From Cepaea nemoralis (Eukaryota > Mollusca > Gastropoda > Stylommatophora > Helicidae): 64,000 nt of DNA. Below the pieces are notes generated by a model that was not told the DNA's origin, made no database searches, and saw nothing but the letters and a program-made list of their open reading frames with translations. Below, in pieces: positions 46,510 through 59,600 of the stretch. The stretch spans positions 27,501 through 91,500 of the forward strand of contig JACEFZ010004195.1 of NCBI GenBank assembly GCA_014155875.1, read 5' to 3'. The position numbers and the translations under genes are program-made. Position 1 is the stretch's first letter; each line of letters starts with the position of its first letter.

Positions 46510-48972
46510 ATTATTCATGTGTGTTTTTACTTCTCTTCTCTATGTTTACTTCTCTTCTCCATGTGTTTTTACTTCTCTTCTCCATGTGTTTTTACTTCTT
46601 TTCTGCATGTGTTTTTACTTCTCTTCTCCATGTGTTTTTACTTCTCTTCTCCATGTTTACTTCTCTTCTCCATGTGTTTTTACTTCTCTTCTCTATGTTT
46701 ACTTCTCTTCTCCATGTGTTTTTACTTCTCTTCTCAATGTTTACTTCTTTTCTCCATGTGTTTTTACTTCTCTTCTTATGTTTACTTCTCTTCTCCATGT
46801 GTTTTTACTTCTCTTCTCTATGTTTACTTCTCTTCTCCATGTGTTTTTACTTCTCTTCTCTGTGTGTTTTTACTTCTCTTCTCCATGTTTACTTCTCTTC
46901 TCCATGTGTTTTTACTTCTCTTCTCTATGTTTACTTCTCTTCTCCATGTGTTTTTACTTCTCTTCTCCATGTGATTTTACTTCTCTTCTCCATGTTTACT
47001 TCTCTTCTCCATGTGTTTTTACTTCTCTTCTCCATGTTTACTTCTTTTCTCCATATGTTTTTACTTCTCTTCTCCATGTGTTTTTACTTCTCTTCTCCAT
47101 ATGTTTTTACTTCTCTTCTCCATGTGTTTTTACTTCTCTTCTCCATGTTTACTTCTCTTCTCCATGTGTTTTTACTTCTCTTCTCCATGTTTATTTCTCT
47201 TTGCCATGTGTTTTTACTTCTCTTCGCCGTGTGTTTTTACTTCTCTTCTCCATGTGTTTTTACTTCTCTTCTCCATGTGTTATTACTTCTCTTCTCCATG
47301 TGTTTTTACTTCTCTTCTCCATGTGTTTTTACTTCTCTTCTCCATGTTTAATTCTCTTCTCCATGTGTTTTTACTTCTCTTCTCCATGTTTACTTCTCTT
47401 CTCCATGTTTACTTCTCTTCTCCATGTGTTTTTACTTCTCTTCTCCATGTTTACTTCTCTTCGCCATGTGTTTTTACTTCTCTTCGCCATGTGTTTTTAC
47501 TTCTCTTTGCCATGTGTTTTTACTTCTCTTCGCCATGTGTTTTTACTTCTCTTCTCCACGTGTTTTTACTTCTCTTCCCCATGTGTTTTTACTTCTTTTC
47601 TCCATGTGTTTTTACTTCTCTTCTCTATGTTTACTTCTCTTCTCCGTGTTTACTTCTCTTCTCCATGTTTACTTCTCTTCTCTATGTTTACTTCTCTTCT
47701 CCAAGTTACTCCTCTTCTTCATGTTTACTTCTCTTCTCTATGTGTTTTTACTTCTCTTCTCCATGTTTACTTCTCTTCTCCATGTGTTTTTACTTCTCTT
47801 CTCCACGTGTTTTTACTTCTCTTCCCCATGTGTTTTTACTTCTCTTCTCCATGTTTACTTTTCTCTATGTTTACTTCTCTTCTCCATGTTTACTTCTCTT
47901 CTCCATGTTTACGTCTCTTCTCCATGTTTACTTCTCTTCTCCATGTGTTTTTACTTCTCTTCTCCACGTGTTTTTACTTCTCTTCCCCATGTGTTTTTAC
48001 TTCTCTTCTCCATGTTTACTTTTCTCTATGTTTACTTCTCTTCTCCATGTTTACTTCTCTTCTCCATGGTTACTTCTCTTCTCCATGTTTACTTCTCTTC
48101 TCCATGTGTTTTTACTTCTCTTCCCTATGTTTACTTCTCTTCTCTATGTGTTTTTACTTCTCTTCTCTATGTTTACTTCTCTTCTCCATGTGTTTTTACT
48201 TCTCTTCTCCATGTGTTTTTACTTCTCTTCTCCATGTTTACTTCTCTTCTCCATGTGTTTTTACTTCTCTTCTCTATGTTTAATTCTCTTCTCCATGTGT
48301 TTTTACTTCTCTTCTCCATGTTTACTTCTCTTCGCCATGTGTTTTTACTTCTCTTCTCCATGTTTACTTCTCTTCTCCATGTGTTTTTACTTCTCTTCTC
48401 AATGTGTTTTTACTTCTCTTCTCTATGTGTTTTTACTTCTCTTCTCCATGTTTACTTCTTTTCTCCATGTGTTTCTACTTCTCTTCTCTATGTTTACTTC
48501 TCTTCTCCATGTGTTTTTACTTCTCTTCTCCATGTGTTTTTACTTCTTTGCTCCATGTGTTTTTACTTCTCTTCTCCGTGTGTTTTTACTTCTCTTCTCC
48601 ATGTGTTTTTACTTCTCTTCTCCGTGTGTTTTTACTTCTCTTCTCCATGTTTACTTCTCTTCTCCATGTTTACTTCTTTTCTCCATGTGTTTTTACTTCT
48701 CTTCTCCATGTGTTTTTACTTCTTTTCTCTGTGTGTTTTTACTTCTTTTCTCCATGTGTTTTTACTTCTTTTCTCCATGTGTTTTTACTTCTCTTCTCCA
48801 TGTGTTTTTACTTCTCTTATCCATGTGTTTTTACTTCTCTTATCTATGTGGTTTTACTTCTCTTATCCATGTGTTTTTACTTCTCTTCTTCATATGTTTT
48901 TACTTCTCTTCCCCATATGTTTTTACTTCTCTTCCCCATATGTTTTTACTTCTCTTCTTCATGTGTTTTTAG
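46510..48972 (+). repeat. 2.5-kb minisatellite of 19/23-bp units
   Basis: Two unit types, TTTACTTCTCTTCTCCATG (19 bp) and TGTTTTTACTTCTCTTCTCCATG (23 bp), alternate for more than 100 copies with C/T, G/A and CT/TT point variants. The unit contains no stop in any forward frame, so all three plus-strand frames stay open for hundreds of codons (for example 46517-48283 and 47011-48972). Unit lengths are not multiples of three, so each frame cycles through all phases. There is no start context, splice site or non-repeat coding sequence; I treat the frames as non-genic. Confidence 0.95.
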
Positions 48973-48974
48973 AT

Positions 48975-49185
48975 CTTCCTCTATTTCTTTTACCCTGTGG
49001 ATTCCAGACAATGGCTTTTTTCTAGTTATACTATTCTCTGGCTTTCTGAATGTATGGCCTATCCAGCGCCAGCATCATTTCTTCACGTCTTCATTCAGTG
49101 GTATGTGTCTACTTCTCTCCATAAGCTCCACATTGTTGATTCTGTCATACCATTTTAGTCCTTCTATTTTATTAACTTACCAAGA
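48975..49185 (-). pseudogene. LINE RT C-terminal fragment
   Basis: Minus strand reads KWYDRINNVELMERSRHI, then WCWRWIGHTFRKPENSITR and KPLSGIHRVKEI, like the W-x-W-I-G-H-T-x-R-K-P block at the end of a LINE ORF2. The minisatellite adjoins it directly at its 3' side. Confidence 0.65.
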
Positions 49186-49194
49186 ATATGCCGG

Positions 49195-49615
49195 CTCTAT
49201 AGCGAAGGGGTTATGAATGCAATTTGCAATTCTTCATACCGCGTTCGAAACACAGCTGCTGGCGATTTGGAAGCAGACTGCCTTGCCGTGGTTTCCATAG
49301 CAGTCGTGCTCTAGTATGATATTAATACTTTCATGTAGTGTCTTTCGTGTATTTGTTAGTCTATACTTGTTTGTATGTTCTGTGCTGACGAAGGCTTTGA
49401 CCGCAATGTCCATTTTGTTTCTTGTAGTCGTGCTCACAATCTACTTCTCGTTTTTTGGTGATTCATTCATTGTGGTTTCCATACAATAGTATGAGTGCCA
49501 GTCGTTCAGAAAGCAGTGGCAAACTACTGAATGTAAACTTGTCCAGGAACTACAAACACCCAAAAAAATGCTGGAGTTGACTGTTACATCCTGTAAAGGA
49601 TATGCAACTAACTTT
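49195..49615 (+). mobile_element. SINE family A split by a 172-bp insertion
   Basis: The left part (49195-49299) has the head with AGCGAAGGGGTTATGAATGC and CGCGTTCGAAACACAGCTG, then GATTTGGAAGCAGACTGCC. The right part (49472-49615) resumes at GTGGTTTCCATACAATAG and runs through GAGTGCCAGTCGTTCAGAAA to GGATATGCAACTAACTTT. Together they make a full copy. Confidence 0.88.
49300..49471 (+). mobile_element. 172-bp insertion with (ATTC)n tail and 12-bp TSD
   Basis: GTGGTTTCCATA at 49288-49299 and 49472-49483 flanks it. The insert ends GATTCATTCATT, a tetranucleotide tail typical of the LINE ends in this window, but its body is not recognised. Probably the 3' UTR of a LINE not otherwise present. 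Confidence 0.85.
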
Positions 49616-50285
49616 AACCATAAATATTATAACGGGCGACTAATGAGAGTCTGCCTGTGTGTTACCAGGACCATTAAGAGAAGCAAAGAATAGTAGCACA
49701 ATGTAATCTACCTTACATGTCATAGGAGACGATATAGGAGGGTTGGGTGTGGGCTGGCTTCCCCATTCTATAGAAAAAATGTACTGCAAAATCCAGCCAA
49801 TTATGAACAAGTCCATTTATCTATGATAATATATTCTAAAGATGTCTAGTTGACTGTGTCACAAAGTACAAGTCCATTTATCTATTTATCTATCTGTGTC
49901 AAAAGTACGCTTGTTCCTTCACTGAGACACTGTCATTATTTGTAGGTAAAATGTTAATATTCTGGCGTGCCTAAAGCTTTAAATGTATTATTAAATTAAT
50001 TAATCTATTTACATGAAATTAATTTTTTTTATTTTATTTCACCCACTGAGTGTCGTAAGCAGCAAAATATATTGCTATCTGCATATTTAATTTACAAATC
50101 ATTTGTTATCTGGTAAGCACACAGGATGAATTAGTGTTCTAAAAGTATTACAATGAAATTATCGTACTACTTTAAGAAAACTTCCACGCAGTTAAAATTT
50201 CCAGTGATATAATTATACTTCCACACTTAGATATTCACCATTGACATTACTTGACCCCGCCCTCATTCACGATAGTTTATTGTAG
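49616..50285. other. Upstream region of the intermediate filament gene
   Basis: AT-rich, without a clear TATA box or CpG cluster. A pyrimidine-poor but possible acceptor (TTTATTGTAG, ending 50286) lies 15 bp before the presumed start codon, so an upstream 5' UTR exon is possible. Confidence 0.4.
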
Positions 50286-50301
50286 GAATTATAAGAGATC
50301 C

Positions 50302-50645
50302 ATGTCTCATCCATTTCCTGTCATTGGACCCATCGTATCACCAGGCAAAGAATCTGCCGTCATCAATAATTTAGCGCCAGCTAAGAATCCTGGCAGCTTT
50401 GTCATGGATTATGGCGAGAGAATAAATGGAGTAAGCACCAGTCTAGGGCCATCAACTCGCATGCAGGAGAAGGAAGAACTACAACGACTTAATGATCGCT
50501 TCTCTTCATACATTGCACGTGTCAGGTTGCTCAATCAGCATTCCAACAATGTGGATTCATCTGCTTTTCTTCACTCCACAAAGATACTTGAGGATGAGAT
50601 CACTAACCTTAAGAACATGTATGAAAATGAGCTGGATGCACTTCG
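50302..50645 (+). CDS. IF gene coding exon 1
   Basis: Starts at ATGTCTCATCC; ends CTTCG before GTGAGT (phase 2). It encodes the head, coil 1A and the start of coil 1B. Upstream in-frame codons lack an ATG, so 50302 is chosen. Confidence 0.88.
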
Positions 50646-53600
50646 GTGAGTATGATTCATTTATTGTGGTTACAAACTTGTGGTGGTGACTCTTAGACAG
50701 CATCTGTTAGTTCTTCTTGTTCTTCTTCTTCTAGTTGGGGTGTGTGTGTGTGGGTGGGAAGGGTAGATGAGAGATGCATGTGTTGATGGGCGGGTGGGTG
50801 ATGTGTGGGTGTGAGTGGTTGATGGATGAGTACATGAGGGGGTGGATGTGTGTGAGAGATGAGCGTGTGGGTGGGAGATGTGTGTGTTTGTGGGAAGATG
50901 TGTGTGAGCGGTGGATGTGTGTGGTGGGGTATTTATGGGTGGTGGGAGTGTGTGTTTTTGGTTGTTTATGGGTGGGGGATATGTGTGGGCAGGTGGGGAG
51001 ATGTGTTTGTGGGTGGGGATGTGTGTATAGGTGGGGGATGTGTAGATGAGAGGTGGCAGATAATGGGTGAGTGAGTGGGTGTAGGTTGGCTGATGTGTGT
51101 GTGGGTGGGTGGGGGATTTTGTGAGTGTGCGGGATGTGTGTGTAGATAGGTGCAGGATGTGTGGGTTGGCGGGAGTATGTGTGTGTGGTTTTGTGATGTG
51201 TGTTTTGCTGGGTGGTTGCAGGTGTATGGATGGGTGGTGGAGAATATGTGGGTGGGTGTGTGCATGTCGGTTATGGGATGGGTGGGGGATGTGTGTGGGT
51301 GGGGGATCAGTGGGTGGGTGGTGGCATGTATTTTTGCCTGGGTCTGTGTGAATGCGTGGAAGTATGTGTGGGTGGATGGGGGGTGGGGTGTGGTGGCTGC
51401 GGTATGTGTGGGTGGCTGCGGGATGTGAGGGTGGATGGGGGATGTGTCTCACAACATTGCAATATGCACTGTTTATGTTTTCAACTTTCATTTGACAATG
51501 TTTTTATTTCACCATGTGAATGTATCATGTGTAATAGCATTGTTTATGCTTACAAAATCCATTTGACAATGTTTTTTTCCCTATGTAAATGTAACATGCA
51601 CATCTGATGAATGAAAGGTGGGTGATTGAAAGGGCTGAAGACGGGCCTGCGTGCCCAATTTGTTACCCTTTTAAAATAAAGTTCGTTCGTTCGTTCGTTC
51701 ACTCGCTCTTCTAACATGTTATGGTATAGGGTTTCAAGCCTTCATATATGCTAGATTATGCGAAGTGTTTAGCCTTTACATATACTAACTTTTGCCATCA
51801 TGAGCGGGTAACACAGACAATCATGTTTCTCATTAATTATGTGTTTTCTCTGCTCTTGAAAAACTGGAACGCTGGTCAACTTATATTACTCAGCCAACTC
51901 ATCCAGGATATTCTTCTGCTATTGATCTTGATCTTTTTCTTTAATATCCTGAAAATTCTCAGTTGTGACAACATTCTCCAATAAGTGCTTCTCAGATAAG
52001 GGTAAAAAAGTTGTGACATGTACAAACTGCAAGCATTAAAAAGTCCATGCAGTTGAAAATCACAATGAGGGGACCATGAGAGCACTGTTGCACTGGAAAA
52101 ATTGTTAGGAAATAAAAATCAGCTTTGGTTTGGTTTGGTTTTGGTAAAGGATTACCATTGTTGCACATGGATACCACAATAAGTGCTCTAGTTTCCTCTC
52201 CTAGATGACACAAGGAGAATCTCAGTAGAGTGCACAAACTCTGCAGAACAGGCATGAATCCAAATGTGTGTTTACCAGAATCTCACTTGCTATAGATATT
52301 TTTTCTGTGGGTTAAAAAGTAGCAGTTAACTCCAGCATTTTTTGGCTATTTTTTTTTATTTCTGGGCAGGTTTCTGTGATAGTTGTTCAGGTGTCTTGGC
52401 AAGTTTTGCAGAAGGTAGTTTGCCGTTGCTTTCCTTCTGGACAGTGACTGTACTAGTCGGTGACCATAGCCATTGTCTCTATTGTTTAGATTATTTGTCT
52501 ATCGCTGCAGAGTGCAGACCATAACCAACAACAATCTGTCGGCTGCTCTCACACTCCATTCACCACCTGCATCCATGACTTCACGTAACCCTGATATGGG
52601 GGATAAATGGGTTCTCCACCTTGCCCAAGGGTGTCCCATAGACTAACTAATATATTGAACACTTCTGATACTTGCAAAATCATGACCACTTAACACGCAA
52701 TTCAAGCATCAAATTTTGAATCAATTGAATTATGCACAACACAATCAAATAAATATAAAGGTCCTGGCACCAATATTGGAAACTGAAAAGAGAGCTGTTG
52801 GAAGAAATGACTAAGAAAGAAGGCAAATGTTGGCCACAAGCTGAACAGCGCATAAATGCCTTTGAATATAAATGTTATAGACGAGTTCTAAGAATATCTT
52901 GGATAAAGAAAAGAACAAATGCATCCATACTTCAAGAGCTGAATATTGAAGAAGGTTGGCTATTAAAGATGATAAAACAAAGAAAATTGAAATATTTTGG
53001 TCACTTGAAACGTCACGAAAGTTTGGAGAGAACAATAATGAAAGGGTATATGGCGGGAAAAGAGGAAGAGGAAGGCCAAAGAGAAGATGGGTGCAGGATG
53101 TAGCAGATGATCTCCAGATGGGTGTATCGGAAGCGGGACATCTTGCTTATAACTGAGAGGTTTTCCGGAAGGTTGTTATGGGAGCGAGGTTCTGCAAAGG
53201 AAATGCTACTGAATGAATGAATGGGCAAGTTTACGTTCAGCAGTTTGCCATTGCTTTCTGAACAACCAGCACTCATACCATTGTATGGAAACCAACACAA
53301 GGTGGTGTGCTTCCAAATTTCCCACAGCTGTTTCAAACGTGGTATGCGAGATTATAAATTGTGTTCGTAACCCATTGGCCACAGAGCCGCCATTTTGTGA
53401 GCAGGTTTTCAAATGTTCAAATGAAGTCTGGTCAGCTGCCTATTTAGTCTGCTCTTATTTATTTAACCGGTGAAGCGGTTTTGAAGCAGATCGCCTTGCC
53501 AATTTACTTGTTCAATTCTGATTGCCCTCATCATTTGATCTATAGAGATCTTCTTTACTTATTTCAGTTAATCAGTCAACTGTTGTCTCCACACTGAATA

Positions 53601-56600
53601 CTGGCTGCAGTCGATTCGCAACATGCATGCTTCTTTCACGCTGATAGCAGTTTTCTTTGATGGATTGCTTATCCATCTATCTCCTAATGTTATCTTGCCT
53701 TCCAAATTCTTGTTTATCTCTTGCTCAATCACTTGCAGTATTTCTTCCAGTATGGTTTTTATAAAAATGTAATGTCTTTTAATTTAATGTGGCCAAAATC
53801 TGTGTGTCACTCAGCAGTACTCTTTAAAACTGAAATTAAAAAGAGTACTGAAATGTTAAATAGAACCTGTTGTGCTGTATGACAGTGAATCATGGAGCAT
53901 GAATTAACAAATTAAGAAAAGCTTGGAAGCACCAGAGATGTGGCTCCTGAGATAAATGTTGCTTAGAGTGCAGGAGTAACTAACACTGACCACCTGGAAG
54001 AGACTAAACAAAGAATACATTATGTAAACTAAGAGACAAACACTGTTTTTGGTCATATAATGTGAAGAGAGGCATTGGAAAATATCATCAACACTGGAAA
54101 AATCAGTGGATGAAGAGGAAGACTGAGAAAAATAATGCTAGATGGACTGAGATGGTGACAGGGAGTAACAGAAAACAAGAAGAGATTTAAAAAAAAAAAA
54201 CTAAACTGGCCTAAGCAATCACAATGAAGAATTAATGAGATGAAGGATTCAGTTATCTTTCCAGTGTATTGAATATATATGACAGAAAAGAATGAGAATA
54301 TACATAAGAATTAATTAGGGAATGATATCTGAGCTAACATTGATTTCACAGGAAGTGCCATGTTTTCCTATGCCACTGAACTCATCGTGTACCATTACTG
54401 ATAGTTTGGCTCATATTTGGTATCTTGGTTTTCAGGAAAGAAATTGAGGCAGGTGCTGCTGAGAGAAGTGCTCTCAACATCCAGAGCAACAAGCAGAAGA
54501 AGTACATAGGGGATATGCAGGACAGGTACATTACATGATGGCTGTTGTGCCACTACTCACAGTTTATATGTTAACTCTTCTTTCAGCCAGAAATTACTCA
54601 GAGTATAGCTTTAACTCGTGTTTCAGTTAGCCATTACATCAGCCAAAATAGTTCTAGGTAATATTTTAACTCACTATATCTCAAGCAGAATTAACTCAAC
54701 TCAACTCAACTTTAACATCTTCTCAGACAGTTGTTATGTTAGCTCACTCTGTTATGTTCCTTTTGTTACTCTATCAGAAAGCAATCACAACTCCTTCTAT
54801 CCCAAACAGTTGTTACTTTGTCTCCTTTTGTTCCAGATAGTTGTTACTTTGAATCCTTCTGTGCCTGATGGTTGTTACTTGAACTTCTTCTGTCCAAGAC
54901 AATCGTTACTTTAATTGCTTCTATGCCATACAGTTATTACTTTAAATCCTTCAATGTCTAACAGTTATTACTTTAAGTCCTTGTTTAACTCCTGTGCTAG
55001 ACATTTATTACTTTTAATCCCTTCTATGCCAGACATTTGTTACATTAACTCACTCTATTATGTTCCTTTTGTTACTTTGTTTTTCAATTTCAGACAGTTG
55101 TTACTTTAACCTCATCTATACCAGATAGTTATTACTTTAACCTCTTCCATGTCAAACAGTTGTTCCTTTAACCCACTTAGTTATGTTCGTTTGAAATCTT
55201 TAACACTGATTTATTTTGTTGTATCTTATAATGTGTTTGTGATAGTTTTCTTCGCTTCCTATCCTGAATGTGTGTTCTGAGACTGCCAGCTAATTTACAT
55301 AAGATGCATATTTCTGCTTTTTTCTGTGCTTTATTTATTGCTGTTATTTTGGTCAATGTTTAATACATGTTATTCTTGTAGTGTGATTTTAATTAATGTT
55401 ATTATATATATACAGCTTCTATACATGTTTTTTAAATTTCACTTTGGTAATTGCTTGTCATGACCATAGTCAGATGAGGATTTGACACCTGCATTTGTTG
55501 CCCACCAGTAGAGGAAAAGACTGGCCACTTATTTCTCCATGTATTCAGGTCTACAACATGTGATGGTAATATCACATCACAGACCCACAACCACCACCTG
55601 GGACATAGTCATTGTTAATGTTTTCCTCCACAGTTTACTTTAGTCACTGTTAATTTCTCCACAGACTTACAATAGAAATTGACAAGAACAGCCGGCTTCT
55701 AGACGAGATCAACATTTTGCAAAGAAGAATTGGAAACCTCGAGGCAGCAGTTAAAGATGCTCATATCTCTGCTCAAAGACCACAAGAGGAAGTGGAACAG
55801 CTACAAAAAAGTGTGGACGATTTAACAAGGGAAATTGATCAGTGGAAGCAAAGGTGTGTTGTTATACCTACCTGTAGCATATAGTTTGTGTGTTAATGGA
55901 TAAGGCTGAAAGTTTTAAATGAGTTCCCCTTGTTTTACAATGTTCTTCCTGTTCTCCGTGACTGGTGCCCTGGCTTAAAAGAAAGTGACACTATGTTCCA
56001 CAATTCCTTGACATAACAAGTTGAGGGTTCGAAATCAGTGCGGTTGATTTGCAAGCAGAACAGTGTGCATTGATTTAAACGGTATAAGGCATCGGTTATT
56101 CAGAAAGCATTTGCAAACTATCTAGTAAAACACAAACAGCCAATAATAGGATAAGAGAAATAATGACTGCAGCAGGATATAACAATACAAAATGAAAGCA
56201 GTTAGGTATATGTGGCTGCTGCGGAAAAGTGATATGTAATAAACATAGACACCACGCACATACCTTACAACAAGTGTAAATCCAGCAAACGGAAACCACA
56301 GTGTACAAATAACAGTGTTAATAATGATGTATTTGAGATAAAAATAAGTTACACCACAACACAAAGAATGGACGTTTTGATTTTAGTGATCTTCATCAGG
56401 AACAACACAAACAGATCTATAGAAAAACGTGAAAATAGAAAATTTAATTAAAAGTTAAAACGCTTGTAAGCTTCTGCCAGCAGCCTTCCTTACTAGCCTT
56501 GTCTATTGACTGTTGCAGGACTCAGTACTTATTAGAGACTGACTATAATCTGTTTATTGGTTTCTGAGGTATCCTCCATTGTATAGGTTCCTTGTTTATA

Positions 56601-59600
56601 AGATGTTATGTATCTTTTGAGTTTCAACATAATTTTACTTATAAGCAGACGATGATCTGAAACTACATCTACACCTCTAGTAGCATCTACAACATGTAGT
56701 GATTATCATATTTTCTTGTTAATACAGATATTATCAGTTTTGTCTGGTGATACCTACATTGCTTTATGTATATTTTTATGTGAAACAAAATTATTTCACA
56801 TAAAACAATACATAAAGCAACATAGATATCCAGAATGATAATACAGAGGCTCAGTCTCTCGCTGGGAAGGGGGGTGCGGTTTGACCCCCTAGGGTCGAGA
56901 ACCGGCCAACGCGGGCTGTGAGGGTGATGAGGGTGGCGTTCTTTTGCTAATCCCGGATATACTATTCAATTCCTCCTCTGACACATTGGTTCACTGTGCA
57001 AACATTGGTGAATAATTCTCCATTTTCCTTCATTATCTCCAGTCTGTATTTTCTCCATAATATTTTCATAATCCATGTTGTCTGATCCAGTTTTGGCATT
57101 TAGATCACTTAACAAAATTGTTGTAATGCCATTTCTTTGGTTACCTATAGTACTTTGAAGCTTCAGTGTAAAATTTCTCTGACTGATTCATACTTATCAT
57201 TTGTTGATGGATAACACTGGATCACATTTATGCTTACTTTCCTTTATGCCAGCTGCCTTTGCTTCCCTGAATGTTTTTGGGTACCCATGTTTGCCTGGGT
57301 CGATCTGGGAGTCCAACTCAGTTTTCTTTAAATACTCGCCTTGATGGGAATTTGAACATATGACCATCGGGCCAACTGGCAAGTGTACTAGCCACTCTAC
57401 TACCACAGCAACTAATGATTATAGCTAACATAAAATTTATGTAAATGCTAGAACAGTTACAAAAACTTAGAAAAGAACTCACCAAAAACAAAAATTCAAA
57501 ACAACATATTCCTTTAGTGAATTTAAACACAAAAGTCACAAACAATATATCGCAAGATTTAAAAGGAAGTCCTTCTGTTTGCATAGAAATGACTGGAATC
57601 AACTAACTGATCATGCCTCAGTATATTTGAGCAATCAATTATTCTTCATCAAATACAGTACATGAAATGCCTTTTCTTTGTTAACTCTAAGATTACTAAT
57701 CAGCTAATGTTCCATGATGGCCGACTTCAACATTTTATGACCTGTTGATTGCACAGGGATTCATGAAAATTTATTAACTCTCTTTTCCAGCCACACTGTT
57801 ATATGTTCATTTACTGTATATGGATTTATTAATTCCATTGTGAGTGCCAAAAAACGTGTATAGGTAGAATAGAAAGACAATTAGCTTATGAAGTAACCGA
57901 GTATAAGAAATTATGCATTTGTAAAAGTATAAGGCTATAGAAGAAGACAACTCAGTACAAAACACAAATTGTGAGATCATGAAGCAGTAATGTCACTCTG
58001 CATACATGCTGCTGTGGCACATTATTTGATAGTTGGTCTACATTTTTCAACAAACAAATGGCACACAAGGACCAGTGACATGTCAGTTACCTTGACCTTT
58101 CTAGAGAAATCTGTCCTACCAATTATGTAAGACTGGGTTAACCCCAGAATCGTATTAGTCAAATAAAACAAATTCTATGTATCCCATAAAATGAACTGAG
58201 AGCAGTATGTCACTAAGTCTGTGCTCTAACCACACACGGCACTTTGTAACACTAGTTTCCTGTTTTCAGATATGAACAGGAACTGGTTTCCAACCAAAAA
58301 TGTGAGGAAAGACTACAACAAGTTGTCAGAAAAGTCGAGTTTTCAGAACAAGTTCATAAAGGAGAGATCAAAGATTACCAGGTGTGACACAGTGTGTATA
58401 TGTAACATTTAATTTTTCATTCTTAACCCTTTGTCTTTTAGAAACCCAATCCTACAAAGTATATCTCACATAATTAACTCATTCTTGTCTTCCTATTCTT
58501 TCTTTACCCAGCTATAACTAACTCCTGCTTGTCCCCCTGTTTTTTACATCTCTAACTATGTCTTTCCTTGAATGGTTGAAGAGAGATGTTGAACAGTATG
58601 AAGCTTGACCCTGGCATATCAGCACCTGTTTAAATGTTGTTGTTTGTCCATCAAGAATGATGATGACCATTCATTTCATCCAGTGGGGTTGAAAGTATGG
58701 AGCCGTGAGTTCTAAGATGGCTGATAAGGCCTATTTTGGCCCGAAATGTTCTTTGACAATCTGGACAATGTTTTCTGCAGTGGTTTTTCTGTTCTGTCTT
58801 TTCTTCACAGCTCTTGCAGTCCTGACTGATTGCCTCACACGTGACTGCACCCTTGCGTAATGATGCATGCCACGAATTTTGGTCTCTGGCTGCAGTCTCC
58901 CAGGTGTCATGATGAATTCCAAAAGCATTCAGTGACATTTTCAGAGTGTCTTTAAAGCGTTTCCTCTGGTCGCCTTGGGAGCGTTTACCACAATGCAACT
59001 CGCCGTAAAAAATTCGTTTAGAGAGCCTGTGATATGGCATGCGAGTCAAGTGACCAGCCCAGCGAATCTGATTCTTCATTACCTATTTTAAATAAAACAT
59101 GTCCCGAAGCAGCAAGCAGTGATGTGATAAGGCCATCACATTTTGTTGGCCTAACTGCACGCAGGAATATGTGGCCAATCTTTCTTTTACTTAGTGAGAT
59201 GAAGAATGCAGGCCTCAAACCTTCGTCCAACAAAACTCCTGACATTATCAGTGCAGCTTCCTTTCAGCTAAGCTAACTCCCACTTTCAGCATCTGTAAAT
59301 GCCAACTGTCTGCTCTAAAGGTGAACTTCCAGTGGACGTGTGTACATTAATATCAGTCATGTCACCTACTACCTATCCAGTACCTTGCAGTGCAGGGCAG
59401 AGGGTTTTGAGCCTGAGGAATTAGGGCCATCTGGCTAGTGCAGGCACTGCGAACTGTGCAGGTTAGGGTTTTCTTTTTCACCTCGACAGAAAAAAAATCC
59501 ACGCCTTACCAAGGATTTGAACCCGGGTCTCGCAAAGGAGAATGGCATTCTAGCCACTTGGTCAGCCACTCCATGTGGTGCTTGAACCCTAAGAGTCTCA

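Noticed and set aside
46407..49216. ORFs of up to 653 codons resembling membrane proteins
   Set aside because: Repeat translation of 19/23-bp units in all three frames; apparent hydrophobicity follows from the TTT/CTT-rich unit.
50670..51491. 273-codon His/Pro/Thr-rich minus-strand ORF
   Set aside because: Complement of the GT-rich intronic minisatellite; no domain or start context.
59034..59276. Possible 80-codon plus-strand gene in IF intron 4
   Set aside because: Partly the complement of a LINE C-terminal sequence, with no recognisable family and no splice sites that fit the IF reading frame.
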